Shown: positions 7,596 to 17,195, counted from the first letter of the stretch. The stretch is 64,000 bases of DNA from Selenomonadaceae bacterium (GCA_030523645.1 JAUNIB010000004.1:48699-112698); one strand, 5' to 3'. The notes: generated by a model from the letters alone, not told the origin. Numbers and translations: made by a program.

Positions 7596-9716
7596 ATGAA
7601 AAGAATGAAAAAATCGCCGCAGAAGGAAAAAGTGCAAATGACCGGCATGGTAGACTACAACCATGCCCTTTTTGAAAGCATGGCCCAGTTCTGCGATGCG
7701 GTGCTGCTGATTGAGCTGAAGGAAGGGACAATCAAGACCCTCCACAACCGGCTCTTCCCGCTGATGATTGGGCGCACTGCTCCCCTGTCCTCCGTTCGGG
7801 ATTTCGTCCTCCGGTTCATGTCGGGCCATCAGGCGGAGGAACTTATCAGCCGTCTCAGTCCCCTGTACCTGCAGGGACTGCGGCAGAGCATTTCCTACTC
7901 TACCGGAATATTCCTGGTGGGAGACCAGCCGCACAATCTCCATTACACCATGACTCCCGAATACGACGGATACAACCGGGTCGTCCGGGTATACCTGACC
8001 TTCCTTGATATGCAGGTATTCATGGAGAACAACGGTTTCGTGAAGGAGACGGAGCAGCCGGACGGCGGAGAGCAGCTCGCTGCAATGCCCCGGGAAATCA
8101 GCGACGAAATCGTCGCCAACAGAGCAAGGCAGCGGACACTGACTGAGGCTCTGATGGCGGCGGAGCAGGCCAACAAGGCAAAGACCGTATTCCTCAACAA
8201 CATGAGCCACGACATCCGCACCCCTATGAACGCTATCGTGGGCTACACTACGCTGGCCATCGCCCACATGGACGAGCCGGAGCTGGTGGCGGACTATCTC
8301 AGCAAGATAAAGACCTCTTCCGACCATCTCCTGTCCCTTATCAACGACATACTGGACATGAGCCGCATAGAGTCCGGCAAGATGAAGCTGGATGAGACGG
8401 AGGTATCACTGCCGGAGCTGATGAACGACCTCCAGAACATCGTCCGGGAGGAAATGAACTCCAAGAAGCTGGAGCTGTTCTTCGATACGGTAGATGTCAC
8501 CAATGAAGTCGTCTGGTGCGACCGGCTGCGGCTAAATCAAATCCTGCTGAACTGTATCAGCAATGCGGTGAAATACACCCCTGCCTACGGCTCCGTGGGC
8601 ATCCGGGTCATTCAGGAGCCGGGCAGCCGCCCCGACAGGGCGAACTATGTGTTTAAGGTGCTGGACACCGGTATCGGCATGAGCGATGAGTTTGCCAAGC
8701 ATATCTTTGAGCCGTTCTCCCGGGAGGAAACCAGTACGGTAAACGGCATACAGGGTACCGGTCTCGGCATGGCCATTACCAAGAATCTGGTGGATATGCT
8801 GGGCGGCGATATCTCTGTCATCACCAGGAAGGGCAAGGGAACGGAATTTACCATCCGGCTTACCCTGAGAATTGCCGTGAAGGGTATCCATCAGGACTTC
8901 ATCATCGACAGCCTGTGGAACAATCACGCACTGGTGGTAGCGGCCAATCCAGACACCTGTATCAGCGTCACGGATATGTTGGCCAATATCGGCCTCCGGG
9001 CCGAGTGGACGGCCTCACCTCGGGAGGCGCTGCTCCGTACCGGCCATGCCAGCCGCAGGGGGGATCCCTACGAGCTGTATATCATCGACGATGCCCTGCC
9101 GGACATGAGCGGCATTGAGCTGGCCCGGACAATCAGAAGCGGGGAAACTGTCAAATCAATGATTATCCTCACCTCCCATGACCGGGCGAGAGCGGAGACC
9201 AAGGCCCTTGACGCAGGGATAAATGTAATCTGTACCAAGCCCCTCTTTATGTCCAAGCTCCACGACACTATCCGACGGGCGCTGGAGAAAACGCCTGCCG
9301 AAGAAGCAGGGAAGCCTGCCGAAAGTCCGTCTCTGGAGGGACTCACCATCCTGCTGACGGAGGACAACGAGCTGAATCAGGAAATCGCCGTCACCCTCCT
9401 GACCGACGCCGGAGCCGCAGTAGATGTAGCAGGCAACGGCAGCCTCGCCGTGGAAAGGATAACCGCCGAGCCGGAGGACAAATACGACCTGATACTCATG
9501 GACATCCAGATGCCGGTGATGAACGGCTACGAGGCCACGAAAGCCATCCGGGAGCTGCCGGGGGCAAAGGGCAAAATCCCCATTATCGCCATGACCGCCG
9601 ATGCCTTCAGGGAGGACAAGCTGCAGGCTATCTCCTCCGGTATGAATGCCCATATACCGAAGCCAATCTCCATGGATGTACTGGCAGATACCATCCGGGA
9701 GGTACTTAATAGCTGA
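7596..9716 (+). CDS. Hybrid sensor histidine kinase with two receiver domains
   Basis: A 706-residue cytoplasmic signalling kinase. Residues 1 to about 155 form an unassigned sensor region, possibly PAS-like. A helical linker leads to the HisKA domain with phospho-acceptor His205 in NNMSHDIRTPMNAIVGY. The HATPase domain follows, with N box ILLNCISNAVKYTP, G1 DTGIGM, F box and G2 GTGLGMAI. A first receiver domain is at about 445-560, with Asp498/Asp499 in YIIDDALPD; it is atypical. The second, canonical receiver domain is at about 580-705, with LTEDNELNQ, Asp636 in LILMDIQMPVMNGYEA, MTA and IPKPI. No membrane segment is seen, so the signal is likely cytoplasmic. It is divergent from the exbB operon and ends at its own terminator. 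Confidence 0.9.
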   Translation: MKRMKKSPQKEKVQMTGMVDYNHALFESMAQFCDAVLLIELKEGTIKTLHNRLFPLMIGRTAPLSSVRDFVLRFMSGHQAEELISRLSPLYLQGLRQSISYSTGIFLVGDQPHNLHYTMTPEYDGYNRVVRVYLTFLDMQVFMENNGFVKETEQPDGGEQLAAMPREISDEIVANRARQRTLTEALMAAEQANKAKTVFLNNMSHDIRTPMNAIVGYTTLAIAHMDEPELVADYLSKIKTSSDHLLSLINDILDMSRIESGKMKLDETEVSLPELMNDLQNIVREEMNSKKLELFFDTVDVTNEVVWCDRLRLNQILLNCISNAVKYTPAYGSVGIRVIQEPGSRPDRANYVFKVLDTGIGMSDEFAKHIFEPFSREETSTVNGIQGTGLGMAITKNLVDMLGGDISVITRKGKGTEFTIRLTLRIAVKGIHQDFIIDSLWNNHALVVAANPDTCISVTDMLANIGLRAEWTASPREALLRTGHASRRGDPYELYIIDDALPDMSGIELARTIRSGETVKSMIILTSHDRARAETKALDAGINVICTKPLFMSKLHDTIRRALEKTPAEEAGKPAESPSLEGLTILLTEDNELNQEIAVTLLTDAGAAVDVAGNGSLAVERITAEPEDKYDLILMDIQMPVMNGYEATKAIRELPGAKGKIPIIAMTADAFREDKLQAISSGMNAHIPKPISMDVLADTIREVLNS

Positions 9717-9745
9717 CCGGCGAAATATACTCATCCTATAAAGAC

Positions 9746-9780
9746 AGAAAGCCCCCGGCAATGTCACGCCGGGGGTTTCT
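9746..9780 (+). terminator. Rho-independent terminator after the histidine kinase gene
   Basis: The hairpin CCCCCGGC-loop-GCCGGGGG, with flanking AGAAA/TTTCT also pairing, lies about 30 bp after the kinase stop. The T-run is short. Confidence 0.7.
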
Positions 9781-9919
9781 GCTGTCAGCGGTTATGCGGG
9801 CCGAAATCTTTTTTCTTCCACAGGCTGCCTCTGCTGTGGTATATTTATAAAGAAATAAGTAACATATTAAGAGAAATAACGGAAATAATTGTGCGCTCCC
9901 CTAGGAAAAGGAGGATACC

Positions 9920-11854
9920 ATGACTACCGAAAAAGACACAGCCGCTGCTCCCGGTACGCCTATTGACTGGAAAAATGTCCTGCCTCAGACGGACCTCGAC
10001 AATCTGGAATACAAATATATGGGACACATCGAGGCGGTCCGCACTCTGGACGCGGAAGAAGCGCTGATGTTTCAGGACTCCTGTCAGGACTTCCTCAGCA
10101 TGGTTGTCCAGCAGCAGTTCCGATTGAAATCCCAGTACAGTACTCCGCCGCAGGACGGCACTGCTCCTGTCCTGTCAGCCTACGGCAAAAAAGGCGGCTC
10201 TGCTCTAATCTCTCCCATTGGTCTGGAGCGGAGACTACGCCGCCTGATGCTGAAGAACAAAGCCCTGCGTACCAGCTACTACCGGTCTGATAGCGGAGAG
10301 GTCTACGCCGTAGAGTCGGCGGTCAATATCCCCCTGCACACCATCACCTTCAACAGACTTACCGATCTGGAGCCGGAGGATGTGGGGCCGCACCTCCAGC
10401 GGGTCATGCAGGCCGACCGTCACTGCCCCTGCCGGCTGGACTCGCCTTTCCTGCCCCGTATACAGATATACTCCCTGTCTTCCTCGGAGTATGCAGTCAT
10501 CATCTCTCAGCCCCTCATCATCGCCCACCGCTGGGACCCGCAGAGCTTCCTGGCCTCCCTGCTTCATCCGGCCGACACCGCCATGCTGATGGATGCGGCG
10601 GCGGTACCGCAGCCCTCGGAATACCTGACGAAGCAGCATGAGTCTGCGGCCAATATGTCATTCTGGGAGGAATACCTGAGCGGACTGACCACCATGCCGG
10701 AGCTGCCCGGCTATCTCAGCCCCCTGCAGAAGCCTCAGCGGCTTCGGGTAGAGCTGCGGACTATTGACAATGATGCCTTCTCGGCGCTGAAGCTGGTCTG
10801 CTCCTCCGGAGACCGCAGGGAATGGATTGCCCTGCTGTCAAGCCTTTGGGGACTGACTCTCCAAAGCTTCAGCAAAAGTACCGATGTATGCTTCCCTGTC
10901 CAGCTCCCTGAGGAGGACAACCAGCGCCATATCAGCAGACTTCTCTTTGCCAACAGACCTATGCCCTGCCGCGTTATCGCCGGACAGTATGAGCGGGTCC
11001 AGGATCTGGTCCGTCAGCAGTATCAGAGCCTGCTGACTGCCATAGAGTGCGGCGCCCCCTCCCCGGATGAATTTAATCGCCTGACGAAGCAGAGCGGCAC
11101 CTACAAGCATATCCTGTCCTTCAGCGACTTCCAGAGCGTGGAGGTGCTGAATCCTCCCACCGACTGCGGCATTACCTCTACCATCTGGCACCTCTGCACC
11201 AATACCGACAGCCTGCGGATAAACTTCCATCTCGACAGGGAAGTCCTGTCTCTGGAAGTCACCTACTACGAGGAAGCACTGAGCAAGGACAGCGTCAGCG
11301 CCATACTTGACCGCTATATCCACACGCTGGAGCTGGCTCCGAAATACTGGCAGGCCATGTGCAGCGAGCTGGTAGAGGCGGCGCTCCCCATGCACCACAA
11401 AGAGCTGAATGAAAGACAGCACGAAATGCTGGCGAACATCCTCAGCAAGTCATCGCTGCTGGCCAAAGTGCCGAAGGAGCAGGTGAAGACCATGCTCACG
11501 GAAGCCTCCATCTACGACCTGCCCTGCTATGAGGTGGTGCAGACTACCGGCAGCCGGCAGAGCGACATACTGCTGCTCATCTCCGGCAATGTACTGCGGC
11601 AGCGGGTAAACAGCGAAGGCTGGATGGTTCCCCTGAACATCATCGGTCCCGGCGAGCTGGTCAATGAATTTGCCCTGCTGGACGAAACCAGCAAAATCTA
11701 CGGCGAGGTGGTCAGCGACAAGGCTATTATCGTCGCCATCCCCATACCCTTCTTCCGGAAGCTGCTCCAGCAGATGAACGACTTCTCTCTGGACTTCGCC
11801 CAGTACCTTCTCAGACAGCTCGATACCTACCAGCACCTGTGGCTGACGGTGTGA
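9920..11854 (+). CDS. Degenerate NRPS condensation-like domain fused to a cyclic-nucleotide-binding-like domain
   Basis: A 644-residue cytoplasmic protein with a strong AAGGAGG ribosome-binding site. Residues about 85-480 resemble an NRPS condensation or acyltransferase fold: LMLKNKALRTSYYRSDSGEVY matches the usual HEALRTRF region, and CRLDSPFLPRIQIYSL matches the PFRL region. The catalytic HHxxxDG motif position reads SQPLIIAHRWDPQSF, so the catalytic His appears lost. Residues about 500-640 resemble a CRP/cNMP-binding beta-roll (IIGPGELVNEFALLDE). The phosphate-binding Arg pattern is absent (TSKIYGEV). No carrier, adenylation or thioesterase domain is nearby. It is probably a binding or regulatory protein; function unknown. 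Confidence 0.7.
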   Translation: MTTEKDTAAAPGTPIDWKNVLPQTDLDNLEYKYMGHIEAVRTLDAEEALMFQDSCQDFLSMVVQQQFRLKSQYSTPPQDGTAPVLSAYGKKGGSALISPIGLERRLRRLMLKNKALRTSYYRSDSGEVYAVESAVNIPLHTITFNRLTDLEPEDVGPHLQRVMQADRHCPCRLDSPFLPRIQIYSLSSSEYAVIISQPLIIAHRWDPQSFLASLLHPADTAMLMDAAAVPQPSEYLTKQHESAANMSFWEEYLSGLTTMPELPGYLSPLQKPQRLRVELRTIDNDAFSALKLVCSSGDRREWIALLSSLWGLTLQSFSKSTDVCFPVQLPEEDNQRHISRLLFANRPMPCRVIAGQYERVQDLVRQQYQSLLTAIECGAPSPDEFNRLTKQSGTYKHILSFSDFQSVEVLNPPTDCGITSTIWHLCTNTDSLRINFHLDREVLSLEVTYYEEALSKDSVSAILDRYIHTLELAPKYWQAMCSELVEAALPMHHKELNERQHEMLANILSKSSLLAKVPKEQVKTMLTEASIYDLPCYEVVQTTGSRQSDILLLISGNVLRQRVNSEGWMVPLNIIGPGELVNEFALLDETSKIYGEVVSDKAIIVAIPIPFFRKLLQQMNDFSLDFAQYLLRQLDTYQHLWLTV

Positions 11855-11864
11855 CGCATCATCC

Positions 11865-11908
11865 TGTGTCATTGGGTGTGTCATTGGGGACGGTTCTTAG
11901 TGACACAT
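11865..11908. repeat. Repeat family C copy (GTGTCATTGGGGACGG element)
   Basis: GTGTCATTGGG is followed by GTGTCATTGGGGACGGTTC and ends in TAGTGACAC, so the ends are inverted. Similar short elements lie at 30237, 34358, 34402 and 35483. Confidence 0.6.
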
Positions 11909-11962
11909 AATCCGTCAAATGAACTCGAAAAATTTGCGCATTGCTGCAAAAAAATCGAATAG

Positions 11963-12014
11963 AAAACTCCCGTCTGCGGTCTGTATTCATTTCAGCCCCA
12001 GGCGGGAGTTTTGC
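11963..12014 (+). terminator. Terminator-like hairpin after the condensation/cNMP gene
   Basis: AAAACTCCCG pairs with CGGGAGTTTT across a loop of about 30 bases that has its own CTG/CAG pairing, followed by GCTT. Confidence 0.6.
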
Positions 12015-12049
12015 TTATCCGATAATTTTATTCAGTTTGTTATTGCAAT

Positions 12050-12077
12050 TTGCACATAAATATTGGCATTATATATA
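12050..12077 (+). promoter_or_regulatory. Putative promoter of ppk
   Basis: -35 TTGCAC, spacer of 16, -10 TATATA, about 57 bp before the preferred ppk start. Confidence 0.45.
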
Positions 12078-12133
12078 ACTAGACAGAGGTATTGATAAAG
12101 GAATTTTCTACATACAGCGGAAGGAAAGCCAGC

Positions 12134-14263
12134 ATGGAGGATTTAGAGAGGATACAGGCTGAAGAGGACAGTATTCTGTCCACGGCCGATAACTGCTGCA
12201 AACTGCATAGTACTTATACAAACCGGGAGCTGTCCTGGCTGTCCTTTAATGAACGGGTGCTGGAGGAAGCGGCCAGAGAAGGTATCCCTTTGGCCAATCG
12301 ATTGAATTATCTGGCGATTTATCAGAGCAATCTGGATGAATTTTTCCGCGTGCGGGTGGGGGCGCTGACATATCAGTCGCTGCTGCCGGAGCAGACCTGT
12401 GAAAACAAGACGGGGCTGAATGCCAGAGAGCAGCTGGCAGCGATTATGGCCAAGGCAAGGGAACTGAATCTCCGCAAAGAGGAAATATACCGCTCCCTGC
12501 GCCTGAGGCTGGCAGAGCGGGGAATCAGACTGCTGGATATGAAGGCCTTGACCGCAGAGCAGAGCAAATATCTGGTCAAGAGCTTTAAGCTGTCCGTGGC
12601 CCGGCTGCTGTCGCCGGTGGTAGTAGGCAAGCGAAAGCGGCTGCCTTTCTTTCGTAATTATGGTACTTATGCGGTTGCACGGCTGCGGGGAAAAAAGGGC
12701 AAGGCTGACAAGACGAAGCTGGGAATCGTTTACTGCGGGGCAAGTGCGCTGCCGAGGCTGATTTCCGTGCCATGGGAAGAGAAAAGCTATGTGCTGACAG
12801 ACGAGCTGGTGCTGTATTGCCTGCCGCGGATGTTCAAAAAATTCACGGTGGAGGACAAAGCACTGGTACGGGTGACGCGGAACGCGGACATTCGGGCGCA
12901 GGAGCTTCTGGTGGCGAATGAAGATTACCGGGCGTTTATGACGGAGTTGATGAAAAAACGCAACAGGCTGATGCCGGTGCGACTGGAGGCGACACAGGGG
13001 GCGGGGGAAGATTTTATCCGCAGTCTGTGTGCTGATTTGCGGGTGGCAGAGGATAATGTATTTTTCCATAGTGCGCCCTTGAATTTTGCCTTCTTCTATC
13101 AGCTGCAGGACCATCTGCCGGAGGAGCCGACGCGCTATTACCGGCACCGCTTTCCTCAGAGGTACACACAGTTCCGGGCGGGGGAGAGCATACTGTCTCA
13201 GGTACGGCAGCGGGACAGGCTGCTGAGCTACCCTTATGACAGTATGGAGCCATTTTTGGATCTGCTGCATGAAGCGGCGGAAGCGAAGGCAGTGGAGGCT
13301 ATCCGCATGACCCTGTACCGGCTGGCGCCCAACAGCCGCATTGTAGAGCTGCTGATTATGGCAGCTGAGAACGGCAAGCGGGTAGAGGTACTGCTGGAGT
13401 TGAAGGCTCGCTTCGATGAGGAAAATAACATCAGGTGGTCGCGGCGGCTGGAGCAGGCAGGCTGCAAGGTGGTATACGGTCTGAGCCAGCTGAAGGTTCA
13501 TGCCAAGCTGTGCCTCATCAGCGGCAAAGAAGAGGACGGGCCCTTTTACATTTCCTATGTGGGCACGGGGAATTTTAACGAAAAGACGGCGCAGCTCTAT
13601 ACGGATTACGGTCTGCTGACGGCGCGCTCTGCCGTGGGTCAGGCTGTGGAGAGAGTCTTCTGCGCCCTGATGGCCGGGGAGAGCGTCAGTGAAGCACCGC
13701 CGCTTCTGGCGGCACCCCATGGACTGCAGCGGCGGATGCTGGAGCTGATGGAGCAGGAGATAAGCAAGGCGGAGGCAGGCAGACCTGCCTATATCGGGAT
13801 AAAAATCAATGCTCTGACGGATAAGAAAATCATCGACCAGCTGATAATGGCTTCCAAGGCCGGTGTACAGGTAGAACTGCTGGTGCGCGGCATCTGCTGT
13901 CTGAAGCCTGGGATACCCGGCGAGACGGAGAATATTCGTGTCGTCAGCGTGGTCGGCAGATTTTTGGAGCATTCCCGGGTGTATATTTTTGGCCAAGGTG
14001 AAACGGAGAGTATCTTCATTTCTTCGGCTGATTTCATGACGCGCAATGCGGCCAACCGGGTGGAGGTGGCTCTGCTGGTGCTGGATGCAGGAATCAAGGA
14101 GCAGCTGCGCGGGATGTTCCGGACGATGATGCGGGATAACTATCAGGCGTGGGAACAGCAGGCTGACGGCTCTTATCAGCGGGTGAGCAATACAGCCGAA
14201 GAACTGAATTCTCAGGAGTATTTCTTTGCCAAAGCCTATGAAATTGCGGCCGGAAGGAAATGA
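12134..14263 (+). CDS. ppk1: Polyphosphate kinase 1
   Basis: Makes inorganic polyphosphate from ATP, reversibly. The protein has 709 residues from ATG at 12134, which has GGAAGGA upstream; a TTG at 12092 would add 14 residues. The N-terminal domain begins with the family hallmark YTNRELSWLSFNERVLEEA. The middle and two C-terminal phospholipase-D-like domains follow, including IRMTLYRLAPNS, SQLKVHAKLCLIS (the catalytic His region), YVGTGNFNEKTAQLYTDYGL and VSVVGRFLEHSRVYIF (second His region). Length is normal for the family. It stands alone between two terminators. Confidence 0.95.
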   Translation: MEDLERIQAEEDSILSTADNCCKLHSTYTNRELSWLSFNERVLEEAAREGIPLANRLNYLAIYQSNLDEFFRVRVGALTYQSLLPEQTCENKTGLNAREQLAAIMAKARELNLRKEEIYRSLRLRLAERGIRLLDMKALTAEQSKYLVKSFKLSVARLLSPVVVGKRKRLPFFRNYGTYAVARLRGKKGKADKTKLGIVYCGASALPRLISVPWEEKSYVLTDELVLYCLPRMFKKFTVEDKALVRVTRNADIRAQELLVANEDYRAFMTELMKKRNRLMPVRLEATQGAGEDFIRSLCADLRVAEDNVFFHSAPLNFAFFYQLQDHLPEEPTRYYRHRFPQRYTQFRAGESILSQVRQRDRLLSYPYDSMEPFLDLLHEAAEAKAVEAIRMTLYRLAPNSRIVELLIMAAENGKRVEVLLELKARFDEENNIRWSRRLEQAGCKVVYGLSQLKVHAKLCLISGKEEDGPFYISYVGTGNFNEKTAQLYTDYGLLTARSAVGQAVERVFCALMAGESVSEAPPLLAAPHGLQRRMLELMEQEISKAEAGRPAYIGIKINALTDKKIIDQLIMASKAGVQVELLVRGICCLKPGIPGETENIRVVSVVGRFLEHSRVYIFGQGETESIFISSADFMTRNAANRVEVALLVLDAGIKEQLRGMFRTMMRDNYQAWEQQADGSYQRVSNTAEELNSQEYFFAKAYEIAAGRK

Positions 14264-14278
14264 CATACCGATAAGAAG

Positions 14279-14325
14279 AACTCCCATCAACGACCTCGTG
14301 TGGGTCGAAGATGGGAGTTTGTTTA
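14279..14325. terminator. Terminator shared by ppk and the convergent dipeptidase gene
   Basis: AACTCCCATC pairs with GATGGGAGTT, with an inner CGACC/GGGTCG stem, then TTGTTTAATTT. It lies between two convergent genes and could serve both. Confidence 0.75.
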
Positions 14326-15042
14326 ATTTCTGTATTTATCAACCGGGTAGTCGAAGTATGTATCGGGATATGGCTCATCGGCCAGCGTGAAATGCCACCA
14401 TTCGGTGTCCAGCGGCTCGAAGCCGCCTTTGACCATGGCTTCTCTGAGTATCATTCTGTTGGCTATCTGCTGCTCGGTCAGCTGTCCTGTGTAGTCCGGG
14501 TGGGACAGCTCGCCTAGGAAGTCGAAGGGGCCGCCCATGTCCACTTCCCGGCCGGTGGCCATATCGAACAGGGTCAGGTCTACCGTGGAGCCGCGGGAGT
14601 GGCCGGAGCGGTGGGCGATATAGCCCAGTTCATAGCATTCTGATTTGTTGACTTCCGGATAGAAGTATGGCTTCATGGTCAGGCTGTCCAGGTCACTGCC
14701 CCAGCGGGCGAAATGCTCTACAGCCCGCTGGGGTCTGTAGGCATCAAAAATCTTTAGCCGGTAGCCTTTTTTCTTGACATCGTCGCTGACTTTCTTCAGG
14801 GCCTGGGCAGCTTCTGCCGTGATCATGGCTACGGGGGCATTGTATCCGTCGATTCGCTGACCGACGAAGTTGTAGGTGGAGTAATACCTTATTTCAAGGA
14901 TGACATCGGGCACCGCTTCTGACAGGTCAACGAATTCCTTCGGCATCGGCTCGCCGGCGGCTTCGGCCTCACCGGCTCCGTTGATGCAGAAAGCCGTCAG
15001 CAAAAGACCGGCGGCAAGCATTCTCCGCATTAATTTTCTCAT
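14323..15042 (-). CDS. D-alanyl-D-alanine dipeptidase (peptidase M15D, VanX/DdpX-like), secreted
   Basis: A 239-residue zinc peptidase expected to cleave D-Ala-D-Ala dipeptide in the periplasm. It has a signal peptide (about residues 1-28, ending EAEAAGE). M15D motifs follow: LKIFDAYRPQRAV, then SRGSTVDLTLFD with the zinc-ligand His and Asp of SGHSRGSTVD, and EWWHFTL with the catalytic Glu and third zinc ligand His. It begins 21 bp after the L,D-transpeptidase gene, so the pair likely forms an operon of cell-wall enzymes. A role in recycling or nutrient use fits better than glycopeptide resistance, because no vanH or vanA partner is present. Confidence 0.9.
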   Translation of the reverse strand: MRKLMRRMLAAGLLLTAFCINGAGEAEAAGEPMPKEFVDLSEAVPDVILEIRYYSTYNFVGQRIDGYNAPVAMITAEAAQALKKVSDDVKKKGYRLKIFDAYRPQRAVEHFARWGSDLDSLTMKPYFYPEVNKSECYELGYIAHRSGHSRGSTVDLTLFDMATGREVDMGGPFDFLGELSHPDYTGQLTEQQIANRMILREAMVKGGFEPLDTEWWHFTLADEPYPDTYFDYPVDKYRN

Positions 15043-15063
15043 TTTGTGCCTCGTTTATTTCCG

Positions 15064-15723
15064 TCAATAGATGGCGATTTTCCCTCCGGGAGTCACAGTT
15101 CTCAGCAGACGGATGATATTTTCCTCCGGCATAGCCACGCAGCCGGCGGTGTATTCCTCATCGGTACTGCAGTGAATGAGTATGGCCGAGCCCTTGCCAT
15201 AGATGTTTTCACGATTGAAGTCTATTATCAGGCCGTACCGGTAGGCGACATCATACTCTATCATGTGTTCGCCGCTGCAGTGGTGAGGTTTGTCCTTGAT
15301 ATTTATCAGCTGATTGTAGTACCGCTTATCATCGCAGAAGTAGTGGTCAGCTGTAATGGGCGTATAAGGGAGCTTCGCGCCGGGGTCGGCGCATATCCCG
15401 AAGGTACCGATGAAGGTGAATTCTCCGGTCGGCGTTTTACCGTCGCCTTCCCGTTCCTTGTCTATGCCGTTTTTGCCGACGAATCCGGCACATTCCATCG
15501 TCTTTTGCCACTGGCCGCCGATCTTTTCATAAAGGGTGATGTCAGCATCGGAGCCGTCGTGATGGTTGACCAGAAGCAGCTGATGAACTGTCTCGTCCGG
15601 GCGATAGCGTTCCAGTATTTCCTGAGTCTTCGCCTCGGCAGTATTCGCCTCTGCGCCGGCGGGAGAGGCAGGTGCCGCAAAGATGAACAGTAAAGCGGCC
15701 AATAGAAAAATTCTTTTCAGCAT
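15064..15723 (-). CDS. L,D-transpeptidase (YkuD family), exported
   Basis: A 219-residue exported peptidoglycan cross-linking or lipoprotein-attaching enzyme. The signal peptide is residues 1 to about 25 (FLLAALLFIFAAPASPAGA). The catalytic motif is complete: ILIHCSTDEEYTAGCVAMP, the HxxxxxxxxxGC(x)xM pattern with the nucleophile Cys in GCVAMP. The upstream part DGKTPTGEFTF is the conserved YkuD beta-strand. Start ATG at 15723 has AAAGGAG upstream. It lies between the trkH gene and the dipeptidase gene on the same strand. Confidence 0.92.
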   Translation of the reverse strand: MLKRIFLLAALLFIFAAPASPAGAEANTAEAKTQEILERYRPDETVHQLLLVNHHDGSDADITLYEKIGGQWQKTMECAGFVGKNGIDKEREGDGKTPTGEFTFIGTFGICADPGAKLPYTPITADHYFCDDKRYYNQLINIKDKPHHCSGEHMIEYDVAYRYGLIIDFNRENIYGKGSAILIHCSTDEEYTAGCVAMPEENIIRLLRTVTPGGKIAIY

Positions 15724-15734
15724 AGCCCGCTCCT

Positions 15735-17195
15735 TTACCAGCCTCGTTCTCTGTGCCAGAATTCCGGCGTAAAGAGGGCGAGGATAGAGAACATTTCCAG
15801 TCGGCCCATGAGCATAGCCAGCATGGTGACGATTTTCGACCAGTTGGAGAGGTTGGCGTAGTTCTCGGTAGCACCTACCATGCCGAAGCCGGGTCCGACG
15901 GTGGTCATGGCGGCCAGTGACAGGCCCATGCCGTCGTAGAGGCTCATGCCGTCCAGGGTGTAGCAGAGAGTCCAGAGGCCGAGGAAGAACATATAGAGGA
16001 AGAAGAATTTGCCGACGCCGTAGAGGACATTGTCATCTATCCGCTGTCCGTCGATAGTTACCGTCGTATGGAGGCGAGGGTGGACTGCCGCTTGGACGGC
16101 GTGGACGGCCATCTTCACCAGCATGATGAGACGGGATATGCGGAGGCCGGCGGTGGTGGAGCCGGCGCAGCCGCCGAAGAGCATCAGCAGCACCAGTACG
16201 CACTGGGCAGAGGCGGGCCAATGCTCGTAGTCGAAGGCTACGAAGCCGGTGGAGTCCTGTGCCGCCACCTCGAAGGCTGCCTCACGGAAGGACTCGGTCA
16301 GTGAGTAGTTGAAGGCGTTCATAAGAGAGAAAGCAATGAACACCGTGGCGAAGGCCAGAAGTCCGAGATAGGTGCGGAACTCTGTATCCCTCAGCAGCAC
16401 CCGGGGACCATTCTTGTATGCACCGTAGTAGAGATTGAAGTTGCCGCCGGACAGCACCATGAAGAAGATTACTGCCATCTCCACAGCGGGGCTCTTGTAG
16501 TAGGCGATTGACTCGTTGTAGACCGAGAAGCCGCCGGTGGATATGGTGGTCATGGCGTGGTTCAGGGCGGCGAAGGGGGTCATGCCCACCAGCCAGTAGA
16601 CAAGGGAGGCGGCGGCGGTGAAGATAAGGTAAATCTTGAATATGACCAGTGCCATTTCCCGGAGACGGGGCCGGCGGCGGCCGGAGGACATCCGGGAAGA
16701 TTCCGCCTGATAGAGCTGCAGAGCGCTCTGACTCGTCTGGGGCAGCAGGGCCACGAAGATAACGATGATACCGAGTCCACCCAGCCACTGGGTCAGAGTC
16801 CGCCACAAAAGGATGGAGTGGGAGAGGTCTGACAGGTCGTTGAAGACTGTGCCGCCGCAGCCGGTGAAGCCGGCCACGGTCTCAAATATTCCGTCAAGAA
16901 TGCCAAGGTTGCCGGAGAGGATATAGGGGACAGTTCCCAGCAGGTTTATCAGCAGCCAGCCCAGGCCGGTAATACCGATACTGTCCTGCATTGACAGCTC
17001 TGTAAGGGGGCTGACTCCGCTGCTGCCCCAGCTCTTCAGATTTATGCCCAGTATGAGGGAGAGGCCGCAGGTAATGACGAAGGCAATGCCGTCGCCTTCG
17101 CCGTGATAGACCGCCATGAGGGTGGGGATAATCAGTACCAGCCCGAGACCGATGGTGAGCCGACTCAGATAGTAGGTAACGAGGCGTTTGTTCAT
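15735..17195 (-). CDS. trkH: TrkH-family potassium uptake channel, copy 1
   Basis: Membrane pore of the Trk/Ktr potassium (or sodium) uptake system, 486 residues with about ten membrane segments and pore loops. Recognisable pieces are VAGFTGCGGTVF, LWRTLTQWLGGLGIIVIFVALLP, TTISTGGFSVYN, SGGNFNLYYG, QDSTGFVAFDYEHWP, GGCAGSTTAGLRISR and AAMTTVGPGFG. Its ATG overlaps the stop of the next trkH gene (ATGA), so both are translated together. TrkA is further upstream on the same strand. Confidence 0.93.
   Translation of the reverse strand: MNKRLVTYYLSRLTIGLGLVLIIPTLMAVYHGEGDGIAFVITCGLSLILGINLKSWGSSGVSPLTELSMQDSIGITGLGWLLINLLGTVPYILSGNLGILDGIFETVAGFTGCGGTVFNDLSDLSHSILLWRTLTQWLGGLGIIVIFVALLPQTSQSALQLYQAESSRMSSGRRRPRLREMALVIFKIYLIFTAAASLVYWLVGMTPFAALNHAMTTISTGGFSVYNESIAYYKSPAVEMAVIFFMVLSGGNFNLYYGAYKNGPRVLLRDTEFRTYLGLLAFATVFIAFSLMNAFNYSLTESFREAAFEVAAQDSTGFVAFDYEHWPASAQCVLVLLMLFGGCAGSTTAGLRISRLIMLVKMAVHAVQAAVHPRLHTTVTIDGQRIDDNVLYGVGKFFFLYMFFLGLWTLCYTLDGMSLYDGMGLSLAAMTTVGPGFGMVGATENYANLSNWSKIVTMLAMLMGRLEMFSILALFTPEFWHRERGW

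Noticed and set aside
12143..14290. A 715-codon open frame on the minus strand opposite ppk1
   Set aside because: It is antisense to a convincing polyphosphate kinase and its translation is rich in Leu, Gln, His and Arg without any domain; it is a codon-bias shadow.
14323..15042. VanX-type glycopeptide resistance
   Set aside because: The M15D dipeptidase has no vanH, ligase or VanRS partners; the neighbour is an L,D-transpeptidase, so a wall-turnover role is more likely.
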